Assembly (NCBI GenBank): GCA_001898505.1
Contig: MKTZ01000011.1
Coordinates: forward strand, 62,001 to 126,000
DNA from: Sphingobacteriales bacterium 50-39
GTDB taxonomy: Bacteria > Bacteroidota > Bacteroidia > Chitinophagales > Chitinophagaceae
DNA: 64,000 bases
Direction of reading: 5' to 3'
Shown in pieces: positions 1 through 8,918 of the stretch (position 1 is the first letter of the stretch; each line of letters starts with the position of its first letter). The translations under genes and the position numbers were made by a program. The notes beneath the pieces are model-generated. The model saw only the letters and a program-made list of their open reading frames with translations, made no database searches and was not told the origin of the DNA.

Positions 1-95
1 TACAGCCATCTTGAATAGTGTTTTTAAATTTTCTCTATAGCAGATTGCAAATATTTAAATATTTTTGAAAATATAAAAATTTTTATTGGAAAAAG

Positions 96-125
96 GTAAA
101 GATTTCGGGCATTTCTTTAATTTTG
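96..125 (+). promoter_or_regulatory. Bacteroidota-type promoter for the tRNA-like RNA
   Basis: TAATTTTG at 118-125 fits the Bacteroidota -7 consensus TAnnTTTG. A TTG at 96-98 lies 19 bases upstream, the usual distance of the -33 element. It lies in an AT-rich stretch (1-125) in which nothing else was seen. It would start an RNA near 130 that covers the tRNA-like body and ends at the hairpin at 371-396. Confidence 0.55.
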
Positions 126-187
126 CTTCAGTTCTTAGTCAAATATGACTGCCATCCGGGTGCCGGCCATCGGTGCTCACCATATAC

Positions 188-356
188 TGTGGAGTGATGA
201 AACTTGGCAGACATGCCCTCTTGTCTCGGGGGTGGGGATACAGGATAAACATAGTGTAATGCCGGACCCGGCTCAAACCGGGCCCGACTGGGGTTGACCA
301 CCACAGATTGCGCTACGGCTAACTGCCCCGTGGAGGTTCGAATCCTCCCTCTACAG
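188..356 (+). tRNA. class II tRNA-like gene (Leu-like body) with an 88-nt variable-arm loop
   Basis: The ends pair as a 7-bp acceptor stem: TGTGGAG (188-194) with CTCTACA (349-355), one G-U pair. A D arm with the Leu-like sequence AAACTTGGCAGA and ATG/CAT stem follows. An anticodon stem CCCTC (216-220)/GGGGG (228-232) closes a 7-base loop TTGTCTC. The T arm at 332-348 is GGAGG-TTCGAAT-CCTCC. The variable arm would be GGGG (234-237)/CCCC (326-329) closing an 88-base loop that contains its own CCCGG/CCGGG hairpin; normal Leu/Ser variable loops have only a few bases. The anticodon position reads GUC with U37, unlike any normal tRNA-Leu. CCA is not encoded. It may be a non-translational tRNA-like RNA, a decayed tRNA-Leu(GAG) with an insertion, or an unusual tRNA. 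The class II fold is well supported; the function is not. Confidence 0.5.
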
Positions 357-370
357 CTTTTTAAATGAAA

Positions 371-396
371 ACCATGCACTTATGCATGGTTTTTTT
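371..396 (+). terminator. intrinsic terminator of the tRNA-like RNA
   Basis: ACCATGCA (371-378) and TGCATGGT (383-390) form a perfect 8-bp stem with a CTTA loop, followed directly by a run of T. It sits 15 bases after the tRNA-like 3' end and just before the esterase gene. Confidence 0.8.
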
Positions 397-410
397 CGTA
401 CTTTCATTTC

Positions 411-1538
411 ATGAAGCAGCTACTTCTCTCGCTTGCCCTCCTCGAGGCCATTTCCCCCTTGCACGCCCAGTACACGCTCTCTCTGGTCGTTTTATCCCCT
501 GATACAAATGCCTGCTATATAGCAGGCAGCTTTAACCATTGGAACCCCGCCGACGAGGCCCATCGACTGCATGGCCCCGGCAACAAGACAAAGACCATCG
601 TACTGAAGAATATGGCAGCCGGCAGCTGCCAATTCAAATTCACACAAGGCAGCTGGGCGACGGTAGAAACCGACACACAGGGAACAGACGTGGCCAACCG
701 GGAAATAATCCTCTCCCGCGACACCTCCCTGACACTCACCATAGCGGCCTGGAAAACCCCTTCCACCGGCCAACCCCGGGTCAACACCGCCAGCGCACAG
801 GTTCAGATATTGGACACGGCCTTTTATATGCCACAGCTCGACCGGCGCCGGCGCATATGGATTTACCTTCCCTCCACCTATTCACAGCAAAAAGACAAAC
901 GATACCCCGTATTATACATGCAGGACGGACAAAACCTGTTCAATGAGCAGACGGCCCCTTTCGGCGAATGGGGAGTGGATGAATGCCTGGATACGGCGCA
1001 GCAGCGCACGGGCATTGAGTGGATCGTCATAGGCATCGATCACGGCGGCGACAAAAGAATAACGGAATACAATCCTTACAACCATGAACAATATGGGTCT
1101 GGCGAAGGCGCACAATATGCAGCTTTCCTGGCAACAACCCTGAAACCCTACATCGATGGTAAGTTCAGGACCCTGAAAGATGTCCGGCATACGTATATTG
1201 CAGGCAGCAGCCTGGGCGGGCTCATCGCCTTGTATGCCGTCATGAAATACCCCGACATATTCGGCGGGGCAGGCATCTTTTCCCCCGCATTGTGGATAGC
1301 GCCGCCCCTGCATGACCAGCTGGCGCAGACGACGTGGAAAGACTTACACCGCTTTTACTTCTATGCCGGTGGAATGGAAAGCCCCCATATGATACAGGAC
1401 ATGGACACCGTCATCGATGTTATCAAAGCCCATCAGCAAGAAGTCTTCCGCTCGGTGGACCCGCAGGGGCAGCACAATGAGAAATACTGGCGGCAGCATT
1501 TTTATGCTTTCTATACCTGGCTGCCCCCATCCCGGTAA
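411..1538 (+). CDS. secreted esterase with N-terminal E-set (CBM48-like) domain
   Basis: The 375-residue protein starts with a signal peptide (residues 1-19, ending in HAQ). Residues about 20-110 resemble the glycogen-binding/E-set domain of esterases (GSFNHWNP motif). Residues about 130-370 are an alpha/beta-hydrolase of the putative esterase D family, with the nucleophile elbow GSSLGG (Ser267) and a late His355 in GQHN. Proteins of this architecture cleave feruloyl or acetyl esters of polysaccharides, or ester siderophores as Fes does. It lies upstream of an ECF sigma/FecR/SusCD set on the same strand and may process the ligand imported by that system. Which ester is cut cannot be decided here. 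Confidence 0.8.
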   Translation: MKQLLLSLALLEAISPLHAQYTLSLVVLSPDTNACYIAGSFNHWNPADEAHRLHGPGNKTKTIVLKNMAAGSCQFKFTQGSWATVETDTQGTDVANREIILSRDTSLTLTIAAWKTPSTGQPRVNTASAQVQILDTAFYMPQLDRRRRIWIYLPSTYSQQKDKRYPVLYMQDGQNLFNEQTAPFGEWGVDECLDTAQQRTGIEWIVIGIDHGGDKRITEYNPYNHEQYGSGEGAQYAAFLATTLKPYIDGKFRTLKDVRHTYIAGSSLGGLIALYAVMKYPDIFGGAGIFSPALWIAPPLHDQLAQTTWKDLHRFYFYAGGMESPHMIQDMDTVIDVIKAHQQEVFRSVDPQGQHNEKYWRQHFYAFYTWLPPSR

Positions 1539-1678
1539 AAAAGGGATTCCCCTCATATTAATTTTCCTCATATCTTTATCTGGTATAACGACTGCTTATG
1601 AGGGGATACTCTTAATACTAAGATAATCTCCTGTAGTTCGAAGATTCAGCCTTTTGATCTGAACTTTGCATCACGTCT

Positions 1679-2197
1679 ATGAACCAGGTGAAAGAGATAA
1701 AAGAAGGTAACAAATTGGTTTACAGTAAAGTTTTTGAAGAGTACCATCTTAAGCTTTACCAGTATATTTATAAATATACCCAGTCCGCTTACTACGCGGA
1801 AGAGACTGTCCAGCTCAGCTTTGTCAAATTATGGGAAAAAAGAGAAGGACTGTCAGAGCAATATGATATCTCCACCCAGTTGTTCAGGATCGCCAAAAGC
1901 ACCCTCATCGACCTCCTCCGTAAAGAAAAGATCCGGGATACGCAAGCCCTTTCAGATACTTTTATATCAGCCCCACGGGAAGAAGAAAGGCTCCTCCACA
2001 AAGAACAGCTGCAATACGTCCTCTCCGCTATAGAAGAGCTGCCCGCGCAAAGCAGACAGGTATTTGAGCTCAGCCGTCTGGGCGACCTCTCCCATAAAGA
2101 GATCAGCCAAAAACTTTCCATCTCCCCCAAGACCATTGAAGGTCATATTTCCAAGGCCCTGAAATACCTCAGAAAAAACCTCACCGCCCTTTTTTAA
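1679..2197 (+). CDS. RNA polymerase ECF-type sigma factor
   Basis: A 172-residue protein of the Bacteroidota sigma-70/ECF group. Region 2 (about residues 15-80, FEEYHLKLYQYIYKYT onward) binds the -10 element and core polymerase. Region 4 (about 115-170) carries the helix-turn-helix HKEISQKLSISPKTIEGHIS. The FecR anti-sigma gene follows 53 bases later and SusC/SusD after that, the classical cell-surface-signalling order. It probably drives expression of the downstream susCD pair once released by FecR. Confidence 0.93.
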   Translation: MNQVKEIKEGNKLVYSKVFEEYHLKLYQYIYKYTQSAYYAEETVQLSFVKLWEKREGLSEQYDISTQLFRIAKSTLIDLLRKEKIRDTQALSDTFISAPREEERLLHKEQLQYVLSAIEELPAQSRQVFELSRLGDLSHKEISQKLSISPKTIEGHISKALKYLRKNLTALF

Positions 2198-2250
2198 AAA
2201 ATATTTTTACTTCCAGCAGGGGATATTCCGGACTTGTACGAATATAGTGT

Positions 2251-3300
2251 ATGGGCATTTCTACTCACTTATTGGAAAAATTTTTCAACGGCGATTGCAC
2301 GGAGGAAGAAAAGAGGGAGATAGTGGAGTTTTTCAAACTCCACCCGGAAAAATTGGACCAATATCTTACCGAAGACAGCTGGAAGGATTTTACTCCTGAC
2401 ACCCGGATGGAAGTGCCGACAGAAAAACTGCGCAGCAATATCGGGCAGGAAGTGGGAGAAATGCAGACGCCCGTGCGAAAAATAAGGTATAGCTGGGTAG
2501 CGGCAGCCTCCGTCATCTTCCTGGTTGCCTTCTATTTCCTGCTGCATAACGGCACAAACAAAGGGACCACCCCCCCTGTCGCAGCGGCAAATCCACCAAA
2601 AATAAAGAACGAGACCCCGCTGAAAATTATTGACAACGCGTCCTCTGCAATAAAGACCTGCTTTCTGCCTGACAGCAGCAAAGTAGAGCTCACCGGCGCC
2701 AGCCGCATCTCCTTCAATGATCCTTTTATCAATGGCCGGAGAGATATCTTCCTGGAGGGCGAGGCAGTCTTTACCGTCAGGAAGGATGATGCAAAACCCT
2801 TTACCGTTCATGCCAGGGGGATTGCCACCACGGCCCTGGGTACGGTCTTCCGCGTCAGCGACAAACACGGCTTATTTACCACCGTTCACTTGATCAGCGG
2901 CAGGGTCGTTGTAAAAAAAGAAGATACGAAGGACGGCAAGGCGTTTAAAAATATTTATCTGCTGCCCGGCCAGCAATTGGCCGTCAATAAAGAGAATTTT
3001 TCCGTACAGATCAAAAACCTTACTCCGGCAACTAAAGTACGTCCGGAGCCGGCCGCAGCGCCCGCTCAACAGATCCTGACATTTACAAACCGGCCCCTGA
3101 CAGAGATACTCTCCTTACTACAGAAAGAGTATAAAATGTCCATCTCATTCGATGCCGCCGCCTTGCAGAACATGACTTTCACCGGAACATTAGATAGGAA
3201 TAAAGAATCACTGGAATCATTCTTAAACACACTTTGTGACCTTAATGAACTAACGCTTAAAAAAATCAGCGACAATAGTTTCTCGATACAGGTAAAATAA
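2251..3300 (+). CDS. FecR-family anti-sigma factor
   Basis: A 349-residue inner-membrane protein. A cytoplasmic N-terminal part (residues 1-80) would hold the sigma factor, one membrane span lies at about 83-102 (SWVAAASVIFLVAFYFLL), and the periplasmic FecR domain spans about 130-235. The C-terminal DUF4974 domain (about 274-347; NRPLTEILSLLQKEY) resembles the secretin/TonB short N-terminal fold. It should pass a signal from the outer-membrane receptor to the ECF sigma factor encoded just upstream. Confidence 0.92.
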   Translation: MGISTHLLEKFFNGDCTEEEKREIVEFFKLHPEKLDQYLTEDSWKDFTPDTRMEVPTEKLRSNIGQEVGEMQTPVRKIRYSWVAAASVIFLVAFYFLLHNGTNKGTTPPVAAANPPKIKNETPLKIIDNASSAIKTCFLPDSSKVELTGASRISFNDPFINGRRDIFLEGEAVFTVRKDDAKPFTVHARGIATTALGTVFRVSDKHGLFTTVHLISGRVVVKKEDTKDGKAFKNIYLLPGQQLAVNKENFSVQIKNLTPATKVRPEPAAAPAQQILTFTNRPLTEILSLLQKEYKMSISFDAAALQNMTFTGTLDRNKESLESFLNTLCDLNELTLKKISDNSFSIQVK

Positions 3301-3397
3301 GCTAAACCATAATCATGAATGACAAAAAAACGCAGGCCCTCCTGCGAAAGGCTCTCTATTGCTTAAACTTAAAAACTAAACTTAAAAACAACAGCTT

Positions 3398-6300
3398 ATG
3401 ACTCGGATGCTAACGTGGGTCTTTCTTTTGATCGCCTGCTCCTGGCAGGTGACGGCCCAGTCCGTGACCAACACCGCCACGGGTATCGTAAAAAATGACA
3501 AAGGCGCAGGAATGGAAGGGGTGACCGTTCGTCTTGAAAACGCCTCGAATGGATTTAAGAACATTACTTCCACCAACAGCAGGGGCGTCTTTAGCTTCAG
3601 CAACGTCCCGGTGGGCAGCGATTATCGTTTTATCATCAGCTCAGTGGGCTATGACAGCGACACGCTGACAGGCTATGAGATGAAGGAGAATGGGCGCATA
3701 TCCCTTGCCGTTGTCCTCCAACCGAAGAACTCCAGCCTGGAAAGCCTCGTAGTCATCGGATATGGCGCCATGCGTAAAAAGGATCTTTCCGCCGCCGTGT
3801 CCACGGTTCCGGATATGGCGCAGATAAAAGAGCGGCCCGTGCTCGACGCGTTAACCATGATCCAGGGCAAAGTGCCCGGAGTGACCATCGTAAGCAATGG
3901 CGGACATCCGGACCAGGGACCTACCTTATATATCAGAGGTACCGGCTCCCGCAACGGCGATGCCCCCTTGTTTGTCGTTGACGGAGTGCCCGGCGCCCCC
4001 TATAATCCCGCGGATGTAGAGTCCGTCACCATATTGAAAGACGCCGCCTCCGCCGCCATCTATGGCGCCTTCTCCGGTTCCGCAGGCGTTGTCATCATCA
4101 CTACCCGTCAGGCCGGCAAGGGCAATCCCAGCGTCGAATACTCCGGCTTTGTCGGAGCCAAGAATGCCTGGAAGCTACCCCAGTCCCTGAAAGCCGCGGA
4201 CGAGGCAAAAGTCTCGAACCTGGCCTATACCAATGCTGGAATGCCTCCCCTGGACGGATGGGATGCCACCAAGAACCCTTATGACCAGGTCACCCGTACG
4301 GACTGGGTCCGCTCCATATTCCGGACTGGGCTTATCCACCGCCACAACCTCACCCTCAACGCGGGAACGGAAAAGTTCTCCACCCTTTTCCAGGGTAGGT
4401 ATGAAGAGAACGAAGGCACCCTGCTGAATACCTATGCAAAGAACATGTCCCTCCGCTTCAATGCGACCTATACCTTCGACAGCCACGTAAAATTCAGGCA
4501 GGAGCTGTTTCTCAACAACAATGACAAAAGAGGGACAAGCACCGAGAGCGGCTATACGGGAACGATCCTCTCCGCTATCTACATGCCGCGCGCAGCCACC
4601 GTTTATTACGACGACGGTACTTTTGGCGGGGTAGGACCCAGGAACTCCCAATACCTGGGCATACACGGCGACGTCGTCAACCCGGTAGCCACCCTGCTCC
4701 GCAATCAGCCTTATGACAAGAGCCTGGACGTTCAATCCGTTTCCGAGCTGAAGGTCACCAATGTCATACCGGGCATTACCTATATCAGCCGCTTTTCCTA
4801 CCGCCAGGGCCAATCCCTGTACAAGAACTTCATTCCCAAACGGACAGAGCCGGGCAAGCCCAATGATCAGAATGAATTGGATTATTCCACCAACAAACCC
4901 TATAGCTGGATCTGGGAAAATACCATCAACTACGCCCACAATTTCGGCCAGCACAGCATCGGGGCCATGGTCTCCACCACCGCACAGGAGGCCGGCGGAA
5001 AAGGGTTCTCGGCTTCCGCCAAGACCTTCGATAATGAGGCAACCTGGTCCCAGTTCTTTATCAATGCCCAGAACTTCACCGATATCAAGCCGACAGACTG
5101 GGACTGGAAGGATAGGAATCTCTCTTATGTAGGCAGAGTCACCTATAGCTGGGCCGACCGGTATTTTCTCACCGGTAGCTACCGTTGGGATATAGCCGAC
5201 AGACTTCCCCTGGGTCACCGTGTCATCGGCGTACCGGGTGTCACCGCCGCCTGGAAGCTCAGCTCCGAACCCTTCTTCCACCTGGCGGGTGTCAACCTGC
5301 TCAAGATCAGGGGCAGCTGGGGACGTGTCGGCAACCTGAGCACGGTGCCTACCTATTACGGGTATCCTCTCCTGAACAACGATTATAGTTACCAGGTAGG
5401 GAATGGCGCCCCCCAGTCAACCGCGCTGTATGTAGGCAATTTTACCAATACCAACCTCACCTGGGAGACGGCCGAACAAAAAGACCTGGGATTGGACGTC
5501 AGCCTGCTAAAAGACAGACTCTCGTTCACGCTGGATTACTTCGACAAGCTCACCTACAACCTGATCACTGGGCAAACCCTGAACTGGCCCAATACATATG
5601 GCATCGGAGCCCCCCTCATCAACCAGGGAAAAATTCAGAACACCGGCTTCGAGTTCGCCGCCACCTGGCGCGATAAAGCAGGAGACCTCGGCTATGAACT
5701 TAGCGCCAACTTCGCTACTCTCAAAAACCGCGTGAAGTACATCGACCAGGATCCCAACTCTTCATGGCCCGACGGCAGCACCTGGCGAGGAACGCTGTCC
5801 CCTTATCGCTCCATCGTTGGGCAACCTTACCTGTCTTACTGGCTGGTCAAGACCGCCGGTATATTCCAGACCGATGCCGAGGCCGCCAATTACATGGACA
5901 AGAACGGCAACCAGATCCAGCCTAATGCTCATGCCGGTGACCTGAAATTCCTGAAGCAGCACAACGGGGTCGGCCAGATCAATGACAGTGACAGGGTATA
6001 CATGGGCTCAGCTTTGCCGAAATTCACCTACGGATTCACCGCCAACCTCAGCTGGAAACGTTTTGACCTCAGCATGTTCTGGCAGGGCGTAGCAGGCGTA
6101 AAGCTCTTCCATGCCTTCAAGGAATCTACCCTCAACGGCGCCGAACAGGGCTACAACCGCTGGGACAAGATCCTGGATGCCTGGTCTCCGACCAACACCA
6201 AATCCAACATTCCCATGATCAGGGCCAATGACCCCAACAACAACTTCCAGACGGCTTCCGACTGGTACCTGGAGAGTGGCAATTATCTCCGCCTGAAGAG

Positions 6301-6490
6301 CGTCGTCATCGGCTACAACTTCCCCAGGTTTTACCGTAACACCACACTGCGTGTATACGTCAGCGGGGACAACCTGATCACCATCACGAAATACAGTGGA
6401 ATGGATCCGGAAGTTGGTGGAATTGGCTTCGACGGCGGACAATTCCCGCTTGCCAGGGTCTATGCCGCCGGTGTAAAACTTACTTTTTAA
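3398..6490 (+). CDS. SusC/RagA-family TonB-linked outer membrane transporter
   Basis: A 1030-residue TonB-dependent receptor. Signal peptide at 1-20; carboxypeptidase-regulatory-like domain at about 25-110 with the VVIGYGAMRKKDLSAAV signature at its end; plug domain at about 120-225 (YIRGTGSRNGDAPLFVVDGVPG); and a 22-strand type barrel to the C-terminal RVYAAGVKLTF. It imports an oligomeric nutrient together with the SusD protein that follows after 18 bases. No separate STN signalling domain is visible between the signal peptide and the regulatory-like domain, although the gene follows an ECF/FecR pair. The substrate cannot be read from the sequence. Confidence 0.93.
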   Translation: MTRMLTWVFLLIACSWQVTAQSVTNTATGIVKNDKGAGMEGVTVRLENASNGFKNITSTNSRGVFSFSNVPVGSDYRFIISSVGYDSDTLTGYEMKENGRISLAVVLQPKNSSLESLVVIGYGAMRKKDLSAAVSTVPDMAQIKERPVLDALTMIQGKVPGVTIVSNGGHPDQGPTLYIRGTGSRNGDAPLFVVDGVPGAPYNPADVESVTILKDAASAAIYGAFSGSAGVVIITTRQAGKGNPSVEYSGFVGAKNAWKLPQSLKAADEAKVSNLAYTNAGMPPLDGWDATKNPYDQVTRTDWVRSIFRTGLIHRHNLTLNAGTEKFSTLFQGRYEENEGTLLNTYAKNMSLRFNATYTFDSHVKFRQELFLNNNDKRGTSTESGYTGTILSAIYMPRAATVYYDDGTFGGVGPRNSQYLGIHGDVVNPVATLLRNQPYDKSLDVQSVSELKVTNVIPGITYISRFSYRQGQSLYKNFIPKRTEPGKPNDQNELDYSTNKPYSWIWENTINYAHNFGQHSIGAMVSTTAQEAGGKGFSASAKTFDNEATWSQFFINAQNFTDIKPTDWDWKDRNLSYVGRVTYSWADRYFLTGSYRWDIADRLPLGHRVIGVPGVTAAWKLSSEPFFHLAGVNLLKIRGSWGRVGNLSTVPTYYGYPLLNNDYSYQVGNGAPQSTALYVGNFTNTNLTWETAEQKDLGLDVSLLKDRLSFTLDYFDKLTYNLITGQTLNWPNTYGIGAPLINQGKIQNTGFEFAATWRDKAGDLGYELSANFATLKNRVKYIDQDPNSSWPDGSTWRGTLSPYRSIVGQPYLSYWLVKTAGIFQTDAEAANYMDKNGNQIQPNAHAGDLKFLKQHNGVGQINDSDRVYMGSALPKFTYGFTANLSWKRFDLSMFWQGVAGVKLFHAFKESTLNGAEQGYNRWDKILDAWSPTNTKSNIPMIRANDPNNNFQTASDWYLESGNYLRLKSVVIGYNFPRFYRNTTLRVYVSGDNLITITKYSGMDPEVGGIGFDGGQFPLARVYAAGVKLTF

Positions 6491-6508
6491 TCCTGAAAAA
6501 AAGAGAAC

Positions 6509-8104
6509 ATGAAACGCAAGATCAGTAATTATCTCCTCATACTACCCGTATTCGTCCTGGGTGCCTGCAGTAAGAGCTGGGTCGATACCAAGCCCAATGG
6601 CACGCCCACCGCGGCTTATCAATGGAATGGCACGGACATGGTGACCAAATCCACCGCTGCGCTCTACATCTCGATGGCCTTTGAATCCACCTGGGGCAGG
6701 AACCTCTTCTGGATGCAGAATGCCAGCGACGACCTCATCGTAGGTCGGCCCAAAGCCAATGCGGAACATATCAAGAACTTCACCTGCACCGGGCACGAAG
6801 GTTATATGTCCGGCGGATGGAACGACCTGTATTCCACCCTGAACAAGGCCAATATGGCGATTGCAGGTATGCAAACCGCCACCAATATTTCCGCTGACCT
6901 GAAAAACCGGGGCCTGGGCGAAGCCTATTTCATGCGCGGATTCGCCCATTTCTGGATCGCTTACCTCTGGGGGCATAAGAACCAGGGCGTGCCTTATGAC
7001 AGCGTGGAAAGTCCGCAGTTCGGCAAGCGCATCCCTCCCCAGCTGCCTTCCGTGACAGACAACTATGCCGCCATTGCCGCGGACTTCCAACGGGCAGCCG
7101 AATTGTTGCCCCTGTTTCAGACCTACAGCGCAGCCGACCAGGGCCGCGCGCACAAAGCCGCTGCATTGGGATACCTCGTCAAGACCTACGCATACTGGGC
7201 CCAGTACGACAATACGAAATGGACCCTCATCCCGGACATCTGCGACAGGATCAAGAATGAATGCGGAAGAGCCCTCATCACCGGGCAAGCCACCCCCGCT
7301 GACAATTACAAGTCCGTCTTCAAAATAGCCAATAACTGGAGCTCCGAATACATCTGGTCCGTCACTTCCGGCACACAGGGCGGATCCGAGTTCATGGGCG
7401 TAGTGCTCGAAAACAAAGGATGGGGACTTTACAATGGCTGGGGCTATTTCCAGCCCACCGAAGAATTGTATGACGAATACGAGGCAGGCGACCCCCGGCG
7501 CGAAGCCACCATCCTAAACTTCGGCGACCAGTTCACTTACTTCGGACTGCCCTGGAGCTATCATTCCACCAACAGCCTCTCCGGGTTCCAGATCGCCAAA
7601 TACATGGAGCCGTATACCTATGGCACCAATGGCCAGTCCGGCACCAATCCGAATATCAACCAGAATGGAGACTATCCTACAACAAGTCTCAACCTCCCGC
7701 TGATGCGCTATGCCGAGATATTGTTATTCAAGGCAGAAGCACTTATCCAGCAGGGTAAGAACAGCGATGCCGCAGGCCCGCTGAACGAAGTACGCGCACG
7801 GGTAGGCCTGGCCCCCATCGCCAGCCCCACGATGGCCGATCTGAAACACGAACGCCGCTGCGAGCTGGCCTGCGAGTGGACCGACAGGTTCGAAGACTTG
7901 AAAAGATGGGGCGACGTCGCCAACATCAATGCCCCCCTGCATGGTCGCATCCACACCGACAAGACAAATCCCCTTTCCCCCTATACCATACAGCAGGTGT
8001 GGCCCGCCCGTAGTTTCGATCCCAATAAACACATGGCCTGGCCCATTGACCCGGATGTCATTTCTTCAGCCAACGGCGCCTATAAACAGACCCCCGGCTG
8101 GTAA
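6509..8104 (+). CDS. SusD/RagB-family nutrient-binding lipoprotein
   Basis: A 531-residue surface lipoprotein with lipobox VLGAC (Cys near residue 20), the TPR-rich SusD N-terminal region (NDLYSTLNKANMAIAG; GEAYFMRGFAHFWIAYLWG) and the C-terminal RagB/SusD signature (LPLMRYAEILLFKAEALIQ; ERRCELACEWTDRFEDLKRW). It forms the lid of the SusC transporter encoded 18 bases upstream and determines substrate capture. The two genes form one operon. Confidence 0.95.
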   Translation: MKRKISNYLLILPVFVLGACSKSWVDTKPNGTPTAAYQWNGTDMVTKSTAALYISMAFESTWGRNLFWMQNASDDLIVGRPKANAEHIKNFTCTGHEGYMSGGWNDLYSTLNKANMAIAGMQTATNISADLKNRGLGEAYFMRGFAHFWIAYLWGHKNQGVPYDSVESPQFGKRIPPQLPSVTDNYAAIAADFQRAAELLPLFQTYSAADQGRAHKAAALGYLVKTYAYWAQYDNTKWTLIPDICDRIKNECGRALITGQATPADNYKSVFKIANNWSSEYIWSVTSGTQGGSEFMGVVLENKGWGLYNGWGYFQPTEELYDEYEAGDPRREATILNFGDQFTYFGLPWSYHSTNSLSGFQIAKYMEPYTYGTNGQSGTNPNINQNGDYPTTSLNLPLMRYAEILLFKAEALIQQGKNSDAAGPLNEVRARVGLAPIASPTMADLKHERRCELACEWTDRFEDLKRWGDVANINAPLHGRIHTDKTNPLSPYTIQQVWPARSFDPNKHMAWPIDPDVISSANGAYKQTPGW

Positions 8105-8121
8105 TTACCCCTGACCCCGAT

Positions 8122-8150
8122 AAAATCCCTGGCGCTTGCCGGGGATTTTT
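8122..8150 (+). terminator. terminator after susD
   Basis: AAATCCC-t-GGC and GCC-g-GGGATTT form a stem around a short GCTT loop, followed by a T-rich stretch. It separates the susCD operon from trmB. Confidence 0.65.
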
Positions 8151-8171
8151 ATTTACCTGCCCCCGCATCCG

Positions 8172-8179
8172 TACCTTTG
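8172..8179 (+). promoter_or_regulatory. -7 promoter element of trmB
   Basis: TACCTTTG fits TAnnTTTG exactly and ends four bases before the trmB ATG at 8184. Transcription would therefore start at or next to the start codon, giving a leaderless or nearly leaderless message. Confidence 0.6.
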
Positions 8180-8183
8180 CCCC

Positions 8184-8918
8184 ATGGGCCAAAAAAAGCT
8201 GATCCGTTTCGCCGCAATACAAACATTCCCCAATGTCCTTCAATACCCGGAAGACATGGCCGGACGATGGGCCGGGTTCTTTAAGAATGATCATCCCCTC
8301 ACCCTCGAACTGGCCTGCGGCAAAGGCGAATACACCGTGGGACTGGCTAAGATGTATCCCCAGCGCAATTTCCTGGGAGTCGACCTGAAAGGCAATCGGA
8401 TTTACATAGGCGCCAAAAAATGCCTGCAGGAAAATATTACCAACGCCGCCTTTCTTCGTACACAGATCGACAGGCTCCCTACCTATTTCAAGCCGGGAGA
8501 GGTAGAAGAGATATGGCTCACCTTTCCCGATCCCCAGCTGCGAAAGTCCAAGGCCCGCAAAAGGCTGACACATCCCAAGTTCCTGCGCCTCTATCAACAG
8601 ATCCTGACACCCGGCGGCCGTATTCATTTAAAGACGGACTCGCCGGTGCTCTATAACTTCACCCGCCTCGTCATCGATATGTACGGACTCCCCCTCCTGG
8701 AAAGCTCGGATAATATATATGCCGGTCCCGGCCCCACAAAGGAAGAGCTGAAGATAAAGACCCATTACGAAGGCCTCGACATCGCAGGCAGCCAGCGCAT
8801 ACATTATCTTCATTTTACGCTGCCCTCCACACCCTTACCTTTATTGGACGAAGAGCTGCAACAAAAAGTAAGAGAAATGGAGCCCGACGCGGAACAGCAA
8901 ACCATCGAAAAAGAATGA
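8184..8918 (+). CDS. trmB: tRNA (guanine46-N7)-methyltransferase
   Basis: A 244-residue SAM-dependent methyltransferase that makes m7G46 in tRNA variable loops. Visible family motifs are the SAM-binding LELACGKGEYTVGLA, VDLKGNRI, the WLTFPDPQ block and the KARKRLTHPKFL block. An in-frame start at 8136 would add 16 residues translated from the preceding terminator region; ATG 8184 is preferred because a TAnnTTTG promoter ends just before it. The stop overlaps the start of the DUF5522 gene by four bases (ATGA). Confidence 0.93.
   Translation: MGQKKLIRFAAIQTFPNVLQYPEDMAGRWAGFFKNDHPLTLELACGKGEYTVGLAKMYPQRNFLGVDLKGNRIYIGAKKCLQENITNAAFLRTQIDRLPTYFKPGEVEEIWLTFPDPQLRKSKARKRLTHPKFLRLYQQILTPGGRIHLKTDSPVLYNFTRLVIDMYGLPLLESSDNIYAGPGPTKEELKIKTHYEGLDIAGSQRIHYLHFTLPSTPLPLLDEELQQKVREMEPDAEQQTIEKE

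Noticed and set aside
221-325. Group I intron in the anticodon loop
   Set aside because: The extra sequence is far shorter than catalytic group I introns and no 3' exon able to complete the anticodon stem was found.
188-356. tmRNA or RNase P RNA
   Set aside because: The T arm and acceptor fit, but there is no tag-reading-frame or conserved tmRNA 5' end, and the D arm and anticodon stem are intact as in a true tRNA body.
4175-5281. 368-residue minus-strand open frame
   Set aside because: It is opposite the susC gene and shows no recognisable domain.
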